Assembly: GCF_019139815.1 (NCBI RefSeq)
Contig: NZ_CP077079.1
Span: forward strand, 1,984,001-2,048,000
From: Pseudomonas asgharzadehiana
Lineage (GTDB): Bacteria > Pseudomonadota > Gammaproteobacteria > Pseudomonadales > Pseudomonadaceae
Length of the DNA: 64,000 bases
Direction of reading: 5' to 3'
Made by a program: the position numbers and the translations under genes. Positions 45,310 through 53,969 of the stretch are shown piece after piece; position 1 is the first letter of the stretch, and every line of letters starts with the position of its first letter. Under the pieces are notes generated by a model. That model worked only from the letters and a program-made list of their open reading frames with translations, did no database searches and was not told the DNA's origin.

Positions 45310-45470
45310 AAGCTGAGAGTGAGAGGGTGAGTGGCAAGCTGAATGCCCGAAGTGCTTAAAGCACGTGTGGGAGCCCATGCTGCCACTCACTTCTCCGCTC
45401 TGGACATGAGCCCGAACAGTTGAACGAGCCCACCTCGAACAGTTACAAGCGTGGGCCAAGCCAGAGCGCT
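45310..45470 (+). ncRNA. Candidate IS110 bridge RNA
   Basis: Two stem-loops with internal loops are seen. The first has stem GTGAGTGGCA/TGCCACTCAC (45327-45336 with 45381-45390) and inner hairpin GTGCTT-A-AAGCAC (45352-45364). Its 3' loop carries TGTGGGAG (45366-45373), complementary to the right target CTCCCACA. The second has stem CGCTCTGG/CCAGAGCG (45396-45403 with 45461-45468) and inner hairpin CGAG-CCCAC-CTCG (45425-45437). Its 5' loop has ACAGTTG (45416-45422), identical to the last bases of the element. Its 3' loop has ACAAG (45445-45449), complementary to CTTGT at the left end. The left target guide is less clear (partial GCCC match). RNA ends are estimates. Confidence 0.82.
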
Positions 45471-45498
45471 CTCACTTTTAGTGTAAGAGGGTTTGGCT

Positions 45499-46431
45499 AT
45501 GTTTTCCTATCCAGCAGGCATTGATGTTTCCAAGGACAGCCTTGAAGCTCGAGTTCATCAGGTTGACGTTGGGGTAAATTGCGCTAACGCCGAAGAAGAT
45601 TTCCCTGGGTTGATTGGGTGGCTATTGCTTCACCAGGTCGGACGCGTGGTGTTGGAGGCTACTGGCGGTTATGAGCGCAAAGTCATGAAGGCGCTTCAGG
45701 CTGCGGGCCTTAATGTCATCTGCGTCAATCCCCGTCGGGCCAAGAGTTTTTCCAGGGCGATGGGGCAACACGCTAAAACCGACCCGATAGACGCAAAGTC
45801 TCTTGCGCAGTTCGCAGCGGTTCTCGACTCACCAAGCAGCCGAATCACCAGCCCGGAACATGACGAGTTGCGCGCGTTAGTCCAGCAGCGAGAGAACTTT
45901 GTTCAGCAGAGGGACGATGACAGAAGGCGCCTGAAAACAGCCTCCTGCGACGTAGTAAAACCGGCGTTGCAGAGCCATATCGACTACTTGAGCAAGGCTG
46001 TGAACGCGATAGAGCAGCTGATTCGCGAAACCGCCAACAGGCTAGACCGCGAAAAGGTCGAACGCCTGTGCTCAGTTAAGGGCATCGGGCTCATTACGGC
46101 GGCTAGCCTAATGGCATATCTGCCGGAGCTGGGCGAGATTGGCAGGCGTCCGATCACGGCGCTAGCGGGCCTCGCTCCGTATAACAACGACAGTGGGAAA
46201 CACCAAGGTGCGCGTCACATTAGCGGCGGAAGGTTTTCCGTGCGTCGCTCGCTCTACATGGCCTGCTGGGTTGTCATCCGGGAACAGCCTGAATTCCAGG
46301 CCCGCTATAAAGCACTGCGCGACAAAGGCAAACGCGCAAAAGTTGCGCTAATTGCATGCATGCGTGTTTTGTTAGTCAGGCTGAACGCGATGCTGCGTTA
46401 TAGAGCCGAATGGAAAGAACACGCTGCCTGA
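45499..46431 (+). CDS. IS110-family transposase (DEDD/RuvC-like and catalytic-serine domains)
   Basis: This intact 310-residue recombinase has an N-terminal RuvC-like DEDD domain with Asp9 (GIDVSKDS), Glu53 (VVLEATGGYE), Asp95 and Asp98 (AKTDPIDAK). The coiled middle is followed by the C-terminal Tnp domain with CSVKGIGLITAASLMAYLPE, and the candidate catalytic Ser232 lies in APYNNDSGKHQG. All motif residues are present, so the protein should be active. A TTG two codons upstream is in frame, but ATG 45499 is preferred. It should use the bridge RNA encoded just upstream. Confidence 0.95.
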   Translation: MFSYPAGIDVSKDSLEARVHQVDVGVNCANAEEDFPGLIGWLLLHQVGRVVLEATGGYERKVMKALQAAGLNVICVNPRRAKSFSRAMGQHAKTDPIDAKSLAQFAAVLDSPSSRITSPEHDELRALVQQRENFVQQRDDDRRRLKTASCDVVKPALQSHIDYLSKAVNAIEQLIRETANRLDREKVERLCSVKGIGLITAASLMAYLPELGEIGRRPITALAGLAPYNNDSGKHQGARHISGGRFSVRRSLYMACWVVIREQPEFQARYKALRDKGKRAKVALIACMRVLLVRLNAMLRYRAEWKEHAA

Positions 46432-46687
46432 ATCGGCAGCGATGTGTGGTTGAAGGTCACACGGCTTGAAGCTGTGGGAGCTTGGCTGTCTTAAAAAGCG
46501 ATGCCAAAGTTAGGGTCATCAAGACAGTTGCTCCCACATTGGTTTCACCCTCCCGCAAATGTTTCTGCGCCCTCCCAATCCCTCGCTACACTCGATCTAC
46601 TACTAAGGTCGTCTGGAACCTGTTCGGCAGCCGCATACAGTGGCCATGTTCCAATAATAAAAAAGCTGTGCTGCGAGGATAAAAACA

Positions 46688-46999
46688 ATGAACGACAGCA
46701 TTTACCTCTCGATTCAAAACAGCCCGCGTTTCAAGGAGCTGGTGAGAAAAAGGGAAAGGTTCGCCTGGATTCTCTCGGCGATCATGCTAGGGCTTTACTC
46801 CGCTTTCATCCTGTTGATCGCTTACGGGCCACAAGTACTGGGGGCCAAGCTCAGCCCTGGTTCGTCGATTACCTGGGGCATTCCCCTGGGCGTCGGGCTG
46901 ATTGTGTCCGCTTTCATTTTGACCGGCATTTACGTGCGTCGGGCCAATGGCGAGTTTGACGACCTGAACAATGCGATTCTCAAGGAGGCTGCGCAATGA
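46688..46999 (+). CDS. DUF485 family membrane protein (YjcH-like)
   Basis: The 103-residue protein has two membrane helices ([40 protein letters not shown]) and the family motif [14 protein letters not shown]. In enterics yjcH lies between acs and actP; here it overlaps actP by four bases (ATGA), so a role in acetate uptake is likely. GAGGATAAAAACA precedes ATG 46688. The spacer before it ends with the IS right flank. Confidence 0.92.
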   Translation: MNDSIYLSIQNSPRFKELVRKRERFAWILSAIMLGLYSAFILLIAYGPQVLGAKLSPGSSITWGIPLGVGLIVSAFILTGIYVRRANGEFDDLNNAILKEAAQ

Positions 47000-48654
47000 T
47001 CCGTCGTCTACTGGCAGTATTCGGCGCTTCGCTTTTTGCTCCTGCCGTTTGGGCGGCGGACGCATTGACCGGTGAAGTGCACAAGCAGCCGCTGAACATC
47101 TCGGCCATCGTGATGTTCATCGCATTCGTCGGTGCCACCCTGTGCATCACTTACTGGGCTTCCAAGCGTAACAAGTCGGCGGCCGACTACTATGCGGCCG
47201 GCGGCAAGATCACCGGTTTCCAGAACGGCCTGGCGATTGCCGGTGACTACATGTCGGCGGCATCCTTCCTGGGGATTTCCGCGCTGGTGTATACCTCTGG
47301 CTATGACGGCTTGATCTACTCGATCGGCTTCCTGGTGGGCTGGCCGATCATTCTGTTCCTGATCGCCGAGCGCTTGCGTAACCTGGGTAAATACACCTTT
47401 GCCGACGTGGCGTCCTACCGCCTCGGGCAAACCCAGATCCGCAGCCTGTCGGCCTGTGGTTCGCTGGTGGTGGTGGCGTTCTACCTGATCGCGCAGATGG
47501 TCGGCGCGGGCAAGCTGATCCAACTGCTGTTCGGCCTGGACTACCATGTAGCGGTGATCCTGGTCGGCATCCTGATGTGCATGTACGTGCTGTTCGGCGG
47601 CATGCTGGCCACCACGTGGGTGCAGATCATCAAGGCAGTGTTGCTGCTGTCCGGTGCTTCGTTCATGGCGCTGATGGTGATGAAGCACGTCAACTTCGAC
47701 TTCAACATGCTGTTTTCCGAGGCGATCAAGGTTCACCCTAAAGGTGAAGCGATCATGAGCCCTGGCGGCCTGGTGAAAGACCCGATCTCGGCATTCTCCC
47801 TGGGCCTGGCACTGATGTTCGGTACCGCCGGCCTGCCGCACATCCTGATGCGCTTCTTCACTGTAAGCGACGCCAAGGAAGCGCGTAAGAGCGTGCTGTA
47901 CGCCACCGGTTTCATCGGCTACTTCTATATCCTGACCTTTATCATCGGCTTTGGCGCGATCCTGCTGGTGAGCACCAACCCGGCGTTCAAGGATGCTGCC
48001 GGCGCACTGTTGGGCGGTAACAACATGGCGGCGGTGCACCTGGCCAACGCAGTGGGCGGCAGTATCTTCCTGGGCTTCATCTCGGCCGTGGCCTTCGCCA
48101 CCATCCTGGCGGTGGTTGCCGGTTTGACCCTGGCCGGTGCTTCGGCGGTGTCCCATGACCTGTATGCCAGTGTGATCAAGAAGGGCAAGGCCAACGATAA
48201 GGACGAGATTCGTGTGTCGAAGATCACCACCGTGGCCTTGGGCGTGCTGGCCATCGGTCTGGGTATCCTGTTCGAAAGCCAGAACATCGCATTCATGGTG
48301 GGCCTGGCGTTCTCGATTGCCGCCAGCTGTAACTTCCCGGTGTTGCTGCTTTCCATGTACTGGAAAAACCTCACCACCCGTGGCGCGATGATCGGCGGCT
48401 GGCTGGGCCTGATCAGTGCCGTGGGCCTGATGGTGCTGGGTCCGACCATCTGGGTGTCGATCCTGCACCATGAAAAAGCGATCTTCCCGTACGAATACCC
48501 GGCGCTGTTCTCGATGATCATCGCGTTCGTGGGTATCTGGTTCTTCTCCATCACCGACAAGTCGGCGGCGGCAGAGAAAGAGCGTGCACTGTACTTCCCG
48601 CAGTTTGTGCGTTCGCAGACTGGCCTGGGGGCGAGTGGGGCGGTTAACCACTAA
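46996..48654 (+). CDS. actP: Cation/acetate symporter ActP
   Basis: The 552-residue sodium:solute symporter family protein begins with a signal-like first helix and has about 13 membrane segments. Seen: [40 protein letters not shown], the sodium-site [20 protein letters not shown] and [20 protein letters not shown]. It imports acetate and possibly other short monocarboxylates. It is coexpressed with the DUF485 gene. Confidence 0.95.
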   Translation: MIRRLLAVFGASLFAPAVWAADALTGEVHKQPLNISAIVMFIAFVGATLCITYWASKRNKSAADYYAAGGKITGFQNGLAIAGDYMSAASFLGISALVYTSGYDGLIYSIGFLVGWPIILFLIAERLRNLGKYTFADVASYRLGQTQIRSLSACGSLVVVAFYLIAQMVGAGKLIQLLFGLDYHVAVILVGILMCMYVLFGGMLATTWVQIIKAVLLLSGASFMALMVMKHVNFDFNMLFSEAIKVHPKGEAIMSPGGLVKDPISAFSLGLALMFGTAGLPHILMRFFTVSDAKEARKSVLYATGFIGYFYILTFIIGFGAILLVSTNPAFKDAAGALLGGNNMAAVHLANAVGGSIFLGFISAVAFATILAVVAGLTLAGASAVSHDLYASVIKKGKANDKDEIRVSKITTVALGVLAIGLGILFESQNIAFMVGLAFSIAASCNFPVLLLSMYWKNLTTRGAMIGGWLGLISAVGLMVLGPTIWVSILHHEKAIFPYEYPALFSMIIAFVGIWFFSITDKSAAAEKERALYFPQFVRSQTGLGASGAVNH

Positions 48655-48676
48655 GGTTGTCGCTGGATAAGAAGTG

Positions 48677-48705
48677 CCCCGGTCGCAAGGCCGGGGTATT
48701 TTTTT
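48677..48705 (+). terminator. Terminator after actP
   Basis: CCCCGG-TCGCAAGG-CCGGGG is followed by TA and seven T, ending the acetate-uptake unit. Confidence 0.85.
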
Positions 48706-48732
48706 ATCTGGGGTTCTGGGGTGTCTGGGCTA

Positions 48733-48751
48733 TGGCTTGCTCCCGATAGCG
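48733..48751. repeat. Truncated REP fragment
   Basis: TGGCTTGCTCCCGATAGCGG is half of a REP arm without its GTGGGAGGGGG start, between actP and gltA terminators. Confidence 0.6.
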
Positions 48752-48774
48752 GTAGATCAGGAGACACAAATAAG

Positions 48775-48800
48775 AACGGCCTCCACTAAGGGAGGCCGTT
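48775..48800 (-). terminator. Terminator of gltA
   Basis: AACGGCCTCC-ACTAAG-GGAGGCCGTT has a perfect 10-bp stem and lies just past the gltA stop on the minus strand, with a T-rich tail (TCTTATTT). Confidence 0.85.
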
Positions 48801-48824
48801 TTCAGTACAACTTAAGCTGATTGC

Positions 48825-50114
48825 TTACTTGCGATCTTCCAGCTTGGTAATGTCGCGCGACTCGTAGCCGGTGTACAGCTGGCGCGGGCGGCCAATCTTG
48901 TACGGGCTGGAGAGCATTTCTTTCCAGTGGGAGATCCAGCCCACGGTCCGCGCCAGGGCGAAGATCACGGTGAACATGCTGGTTGGAATGCCGATCGCCT
49001 TGAGGATGATCCCCGAGTAGAAATCGACGTTCGGGTACAGCGAGCGCTCGATGAAGTACGGGTCGGTCAAGGCGATCTCTTCCAGGCGCATGGCCAGTTC
49101 GAGTTGCGGATCGTTCTTGATGCCCAGTTCCTTCAACACTTCGTCGCAGGTCTGCTTCATCACGGTGGCGCGCGGGTCGCGGTTCTTGTAGACCCGGTGA
49201 CCGAAGCCCATCAACTTGAACGGATCGTTCTTGTCCTTGGCCTTGGCGATGAAGGTGTCGATGTTGGAGACATCGCCGATTTCATCGAGCATGGTCAATA
49301 CGGCTTCGTTCGCGCCGCCGTGGGCAGGGCCCCACAGCGCGGCGATGCCGGCGGCGATGCAGGCGAACGGGTTGGCACCCGAAGAGCCCGCCAGGCGCAC
49401 GGTGGACGTCGAGGCGTTCTGCTCGTGGTCGGCATGGAGGATGAAGATCCGGTCCATGGCCTTGGCGAGTACCGGGCTGATCGGTTTGATCTCGCACGGG
49501 GTGTTGAACATCATGTGCAGGAAGTTTTCCGCGTACGTCAGGTCGTTGCGCGGGTACATCATGGGTTGACCCATGGAGTACTTGTAAACCATTGCGGCCA
49601 GGGTCGGCATCTTGGCAACCAGGCGGATCGCGGAGATTTCGCGATGCTGCGGGTTATTGATGTCGAGGGAGTCGTGATAGAAGGCCGACAGGGCGCCGAC
49701 CACGCCGCACATGACGGCCATCGGGTGGGCGTCGCGACGGAAGCCGTTGAAGAAGGTCTTCAACTGCTCGTGAACCATGGTGTGGTTCTTCACGGTGCTG
49801 ACGAACTGGGCTTTTTGCTCGGCTGTTGGCAATTCGCCATTTAGCAGCAGGTAGCAGGTTTCCAGGTAGTCCGACTTTTCAGCCAGTTGCTCGATCGGGT
49901 AGCCCCGGTGCAGCAGAATGCCATTGTCGCCGTCGATATAGGTGATCTTCGACTCGCAAGAGGCGGTCGACATGAAGCCTGGGTCGAAAGTGAAACGGCC
50001 CGTGGCCGTCAGGCCCCGTACGTCGATTACATCGGGACCAACGGTGCCGGTTAAAATGGGCAGCTCGACGGGGGCTGCGCCCTCGATGATCAACTGCGCT
50101 TTTTTGTCAGCCAT
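48825..50114 (-). CDS. gltA: Citrate synthase (type II)
   Basis: This 429-residue enzyme condenses acetyl-CoA and oxaloacetate. Seen: catalytic His in [35 protein letters not shown] and [13 protein letters not shown]. The late catalytic Asp lies in [16 protein letters not shown]. The length is that of the NADH-sensitive hexameric enzymes. TAGGAGG precedes ATG 50114. It diverges from sdhCDAB. Confidence 0.97.
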   Translation of the reverse strand: MADKKAQLIIEGAAPVELPILTGTVGPDVIDVRGLTATGRFTFDPGFMSTASCESKITYIDGDNGILLHRGYPIEQLAEKSDYLETCYLLLNGELPTAEQKAQFVSTVKNHTMVHEQLKTFFNGFRRDAHPMAVMCGVVGALSAFYHDSLDINNPQHREISAIRLVAKMPTLAAMVYKYSMGQPMMYPRNDLTYAENFLHMMFNTPCEIKPISPVLAKAMDRIFILHADHEQNASTSTVRLAGSSGANPFACIAAGIAALWGPAHGGANEAVLTMLDEIGDVSNIDTFIAKAKDKNDPFKLMGFGHRVYKNRDPRATVMKQTCDEVLKELGIKNDPQLELAMRLEEIALTDPYFIERSLYPNVDFYSGIILKAIGIPTSMFTVIFALARTVGWISHWKEMLSSPYKIGRPRQLYTGYESRDITKLEDRK

Positions 50115-50172
50115 GTGGCCTCCTATTTATGCTTCAAATCATCAGACAGACCCCCCACGCAGGGCCCGCACC

Positions 50173-50200
50173 ACTATAGTGAGATAAATTCAGATGTCAA
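50173..50200 (-). promoter_or_regulatory. Predicted sigma-70 promoter of gltA
   Basis: On the minus strand, TTGACA (50200-50195) and TATAGT (50178-50173) are separated by 16 bases. This is near-consensus and gives a leader of about 50 bases before gltA. Confidence 0.75.
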
Positions 50201-50314
50201 TTTGCCTAAAGTCTTGCTCCAGAAGGCTTTAACCGTACTTTTTCGTCGAAATTAACTGCCATTTACGCCTTTTATCCCGCCAGCGCAATCCGCTATTAGG
50301 GTGAGGTGCGCGCG

Positions 50315-50343
50315 TTGTCATTAGTAACCTAACTGTCTATACT
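50315..50343 (+). promoter_or_regulatory. Predicted sigma-70 promoter of the sdh-suc operon
   Basis: TTGTCA (50315-50320) and TATACT (50338-50343) are separated by exactly 17 bases. Transcription would start near 50350, leaving a leader of about 130 bases. Confidence 0.75.
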
Positions 50344-50387
50344 CGGCCACCGACCGCCAAGGGCTTTTGGGCTTGCTTTCATTGGGG

Positions 50388-50430
50388 GTCGCACTCCCTG
50401 GGTGGTGCTTACCTGACCAGTCGCACTCCC
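50388..50430 (+). promoter_or_regulatory. Direct repeat GTCGCACTCCC in the sdhC leader
   Basis: The same 11-mer occurs at 50388-50398 and 50420-50430, a 32-base period, inside the predicted untranslated leader of sdhC. It could be a protein or sRNA contact. The rest of the 365-base gltA-sdhC gap holds only the two promoters. Confidence 0.45.
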
Positions 50431-50479
50431 CAACAACTTTGCCCTGATTGTTAGGGGCTCTTCAGTGTGAAAAAAAGCC

Positions 50480-50854
50480 GTGAATAGCCAACGACCTGTA
50501 AACCTAGACCTAAGGACCATCAAACTCCCCATCACCGGCGTTACGTCGTTCCTGCACCGTGTTTCCGGCATCATCCTGTTCCTGGGCTTGGGCATCATGC
50601 TTTATGCATTGAGCAAATCCCTGGGTTCCGAGGAAGGTTACGCCGAGGTGAAGGCATGCTTGACCAGCCCGCTGGCCAAGTTCGTAGCATGGGGCCTCCT
50701 GTCCGCTCTGCTGTATCACCTGGTAGCCGGTGTGCGCCACTTGATCATGGATATGGGCATCGGTGAGACGCTGGAAGGCGGCCGCCTGGGCTCGAAAATC
50801 ATCATCGCCATTTCCGTGGTGCTGATCGTTCTGGCAGGAGTTTGGATATGGTAA
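50480..50854 (+). CDS. sdhC: Succinate dehydrogenase cytochrome b556 subunit
   Basis: The 124-residue protein has three membrane helices and signature RPVNLDLRTIKLPITGVTSF, then HRVSGIILFLGLGIM. The heme-ligand His lies in LLYHLVAGVRHLIMDMG. It anchors SdhAB and takes part in ubiquinone and heme b binding. The start is GTG 50480; no in-frame ATG exists. It overlaps sdhD by seven bases. Confidence 0.94.
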   Translation: MNSQRPVNLDLRTIKLPITGVTSFLHRVSGIILFLGLGIMLYALSKSLGSEEGYAEVKACLTSPLAKFVAWGLLSALLYHLVAGVRHLIMDMGIGETLEGGRLGSKIIIAISVVLIVLAGVWIW

Positions 50855-51216
50855 CCAGCGTAACGAATCTGTCGCGTTCGGGCCTCTATGACTGGATGGC
50901 ACAGCGTGTGTCTGCGGTCGTTCTCGCGGCTTATTTCATTTTCCTGATCGGATACCTCGTCGCAAATCCGGGCATCGGCTATGAGCAATGGCACGGCCTG
51001 TTTTCCCACAATGCGATGCGAATCTTCAGTCTGCTGGCCCTTGTAGCCCTGGGCGCTCACGCCTGGGTCGGCATGTGGACCATCGCGACCGACTACCTCA
51101 CGCCGATGGCGCTGGGCAAGTCTGCGACCGCAGTCCGTTTCCTCTTCCAGGCTGTATGCGGCGTCGCGATGTTCGCTTACTTCGTCTGGGGTGTGCAGAT
51201 TCTTTGGGGTATCTGA
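50848..51216 (+). CDS. sdhD: Succinate dehydrogenase membrane anchor subunit
   Basis: The 122-residue protein has three membrane helices. Conserved SGLYDWMAQRVSAVVLAAYF is near the start and the heme-ligand His in ALGAHAWVGMWTIATDYL. ATG 50848 lies within the sdhC end. The stop is followed by sdhA three bases later. Confidence 0.94.
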   Translation: MVTSVTNLSRSGLYDWMAQRVSAVVLAAYFIFLIGYLVANPGIGYEQWHGLFSHNAMRIFSLLALVALGAHAWVGMWTIATDYLTPMALGKSATAVRFLFQAVCGVAMFAYFVWGVQILWGI

Positions 51217-51219
51217 TTC

Positions 51220-52992
51220 ATGGCTAACATTCCTACTATTTCCTTCGACGCCATCATTATTGGTGGCGGCGGTGCCGGCATGCGCGCAGCGCTGCAGCTG
51301 GCCCAGGGTGGTCACAAGACTGCCGTGATCACCAAGGTGTTCCCGACGCGGTCCCACACCGTTTCGGCCCAGGGTGGCATCACTTGCGCCATCGCCTCCG
51401 CCGACCCGAACGATGACTGGCGCTGGCACATGTACGACACCGTCAAGGGCTCCGACTACATCGGTGACCAGGACGCTATCGAATACATGTGTCAGGAAGG
51501 CCCTGCCGCGGTGTTCGAGCTGGACCACATGGGTCTGCCGTTCTCCCGTACCGAGCAAGGTCGTATCTACCAGCGTCCATTCGGCGGCCAGTCGAAGGAT
51601 TACGGTAAAGGCGGCCAGGCTGCCCGTACCTGCGCAGCTTCCGACCGTACCGGTCACGCGCTGTTGCACACCCTTTATCAAGGCAACCTGAAAGCCGGTA
51701 CTACGTTCCTGAACGAGTACTACGCGGTCGACCTGGTAAAGAACGCCGACGGCGCATTTGTTGGCGTGATCGCCATCTGCATCGAAACCGGTGAAACCAC
51801 CTACATCCGCGCCAAGGCTACCGTGCTGGCGACCGGCGGTGCAGGCCGTATCTACGCCTCGACCACCAACGCCCTGATCAACACCGGTGACGGCGTCGGC
51901 ATGGCTCTGCGTGCAGGCGTGCCGGTACAAGACATCGAAATGTGGCAGTTCCACCCAACCGGCATCGCCGGCGCCGGTGTACTGGTAACCGAAGGTTGCC
52001 GTGGCGAAGGTGGCTACCTGATCAACAAGCACGGCGAGCGTTTCATGGAGCGTTATGCTCCGAACGCCAAGGACCTTGCCGGTCGTGACGTGGTTGCCCG
52101 TTCGATGGTTAAAGAAATCATCGCCGGCAACGGCTGTGGCCCTAACGGCGATCACGTACTGCTGAAACTCGATCACCTGGGTGAAGAAGTACTGCACAGC
52201 CGCCTGCCAGGTATCTGCGAGCTGTCCAAGACCTTTGCCCACGTTGACCCAGTGGTTGCTCCGGTTCCGGTTGTTCCAACCTGCCACTACATGATGGGCG
52301 GCGTGCCGACCAACATTCATGGCCAGGCGATCACCCAGAACGCCGAAGGCGTGGACGAGATCATTCATGGCCTGTTCGCCGTAGGCGAAGTGGCGTGCGT
52401 ATCGGTTCACGGTGCCAACCGCCTGGGCGGCAACTCGCTGCTCGACCTGGTGGTATTCGGTCGCGCTGCCGGCCTGCACTTGGAAAAAGCCCTGACCGAC
52501 GGCATCGAATACGATGACGCCACCGACGCCAACATCGAGACCGCCCTCGCGCGCCTGAACGCTCTGAACGAGCGTACCGATGGTGAAGACGTGGCGACCC
52601 TGCGTCGTGAACTGCAAAGCTGCATGCAGAACTACTTCGGTGTGTTCCGTACCGGCGAATACATGCAGAAGGGTATCGCCCAGTTGGCTGACCTGCGCAA
52701 GCGCATCGCCAACGTCAAGATCAACGATAAGAGCCAGGCGTTCAACACTGCTCGTATCGAAGCCCTTGAACTGCAAAACCTGCTGGAAGTGGCTGAAGCG
52801 ACTGCGATCGCCGCCGAGGTTCGTAAAGAATCTCGTGGTGCTCACGCTCGTGAAGACTTTGAAGATCGCGACGACGAAAACTGGTTGTGCCACACCCTGT
52901 ATTTCCCGGGTGACAAGCGCGTAACCAAGCGTGCCGTGAACTTCTCGCCGAAGACGGTGCCGACGTTTGAACCGAAGATTCGGACTTACTAA
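51220..52992 (+). CDS. sdhA: Succinate dehydrogenase flavoprotein subunit
   Basis: The 590-residue flavoprotein has FAD-binding [17 protein letters not shown] and the covalent FAD-His in [15 protein letters not shown]. The active-site region includes [20 protein letters not shown], and [20 protein letters not shown] completes the FAD fold. It oxidises succinate to fumarate. Residue content and length are normal for the family. Confidence 0.97.
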   Translation: MANIPTISFDAIIIGGGGAGMRAALQLAQGGHKTAVITKVFPTRSHTVSAQGGITCAIASADPNDDWRWHMYDTVKGSDYIGDQDAIEYMCQEGPAAVFELDHMGLPFSRTEQGRIYQRPFGGQSKDYGKGGQAARTCAASDRTGHALLHTLYQGNLKAGTTFLNEYYAVDLVKNADGAFVGVIAICIETGETTYIRAKATVLATGGAGRIYASTTNALINTGDGVGMALRAGVPVQDIEMWQFHPTGIAGAGVLVTEGCRGEGGYLINKHGERFMERYAPNAKDLAGRDVVARSMVKEIIAGNGCGPNGDHVLLKLDHLGEEVLHSRLPGICELSKTFAHVDPVVAPVPVVPTCHYMMGGVPTNIHGQAITQNAEGVDEIIHGLFAVGEVACVSVHGANRLGGNSLLDLVVFGRAAGLHLEKALTDGIEYDDATDANIETALARLNALNERTDGEDVATLRRELQSCMQNYFGVFRTGEYMQKGIAQLADLRKRIANVKINDKSQAFNTARIEALELQNLLEVAEATAIAAEVRKESRGAHAREDFEDRDDENWLCHTLYFPGDKRVTKRAVNFSPKTVPTFEPKIRTY

Positions 52993-53003
52993 GGGTGGCT
53001 GCC

Positions 53004-53708
53004 ATGTTGAAAGTCAGTGTTTATCGCTACAACCCTGATCAGGACGCCGCGCCGTTCATGCAGGAATTCCAGGTCGATACCGGTGGTAAAGACCTGATGG
53101 TGCTGGATGTATTGGCACTGATCAAAGAGCAGGACGAAGGTTTCTCCTATCGTCGCTCTTGCCGTGAAGGTGTGTGCGGTTCCGACGGCATGAACATCAA
53201 CGGCAAAAACGGCCTGGCGTGCATCACGCCGCTGTCGGCCGTGGTCAAAGGCAACAAGCTGATCGTTCGTCCTCTGCCAGGTTTGCCGGTTATCCGTGAC
53301 CTGGTCGTCGATATGAGCATCTTCTACAAGCAATACGAGAAAGTTAAGCCGTTCCTGCAGAACGATACGCCGGCTCCGGCCATCGAACGTCTGCAGTCCC
53401 CTGAAGAACGTGAAAAGCTCGACGGTCTGTACGAGTGCATCCTGTGCGCCTGCTGCTCGACTTCGTGCCCGTCCTTCTGGTGGAACCCGGACAAGTTCCT
53501 GGGCCCAGCTGCACTGCTGCAAGCGTACCGCTTCCTGGCAGACAGCCGTGACACCAAGACGTCCGAGCGTCTGGCTTCGCTGGATGACCCGTTCAGCGTA
53601 TTCCGCTGCCGCGGGATCATGAACTGCGTCAACGTATGTCCTAAAGGCCTGAACCCGACTAAGGCCATTGGTCACATCCGTAACATGTTGCTGCAAAGCG
53701 GCGTGTAA
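53004..53708 (+). CDS. sdhB: Succinate dehydrogenase iron-sulfur subunit
   Basis: The 234-residue protein carries all three cluster motifs. The [2Fe-2S] ligands are in CREGVCGSDGMNINGKNGLA and the next Cys. The [4Fe-4S] motif is CILCACCSTSCPSFWW. The [3Fe-4S] motif is CRGIMNCVNVCPKGLNP. It passes electrons from SdhA to ubiquinone. AAGGGTGG precedes ATG 53004. Confidence 0.97.
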   Translation: MLKVSVYRYNPDQDAAPFMQEFQVDTGGKDLMVLDVLALIKEQDEGFSYRRSCREGVCGSDGMNINGKNGLACITPLSAVVKGNKLIVRPLPGLPVIRDLVVDMSIFYKQYEKVKPFLQNDTPAPAIERLQSPEEREKLDGLYECILCACCSTSCPSFWWNPDKFLGPAALLQAYRFLADSRDTKTSERLASLDDPFSVFRCRGIMNCVNVCPKGLNPTKAIGHIRNMLLQSGV

Positions 53709-53969
53709 CTGACGTTGCAATAGAGCAGGACCGTTGTGCCCGTAAATGCTGCGGCGCAGGCTTCAACCGGCGCCGTAGTTTTAACTTGAGCAGCGACTTA
53801 CAAAGCCGCAGCTCTTATTTTGAAGAAATGAGACAAGCAGGGGCATTCGGGTTGGTACCCGAACTATCAGCGTGATCCTAAGTGGCTTGTTTTGGTCGCT
53901 GCACTTGGCCTTTTGCAAGCAAACTCGGTGTTTTCGCCGGTGGTGTCCCCAAATCGAGGGTGACCAAGC

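Larger units (their letters stand above)
45291..46532 (+). mobile_element. IS110-family insertion sequence, REP-targeting
   Basis: This 1,242-bp element lies between two CT dinucleotides (45289-45290 and 46531-46532) and has no terminal inverted repeats, as usual for IS110. The left non-coding end is 208 bases and contains the candidate bridge RNA. The right non-coding end is about 100 bases. Boundaries are supported by matches between the RNA's donor loop and both ends. The right end also contains an inverted pair (TGTGGGAGC at 46473, GCTCCCACA at 46530) that partly resembles a REP; an alternative right end near 46473 would not restore the target. Confidence 0.88.

Noticed and set aside
47008..48651. 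A 547-codon open frame antisense to actP
   Set aside because: It has the same shadow composition (His/Gln/Asp/Arg-rich) and lies exactly opposite an intact, well-conserved symporter gene.
50716..52893. A 725-codon open frame antisense to sdhDA
   Set aside because: It is a shadow of highly biased codons in succinate dehydrogenase genes; no promoter or start signal was seen.
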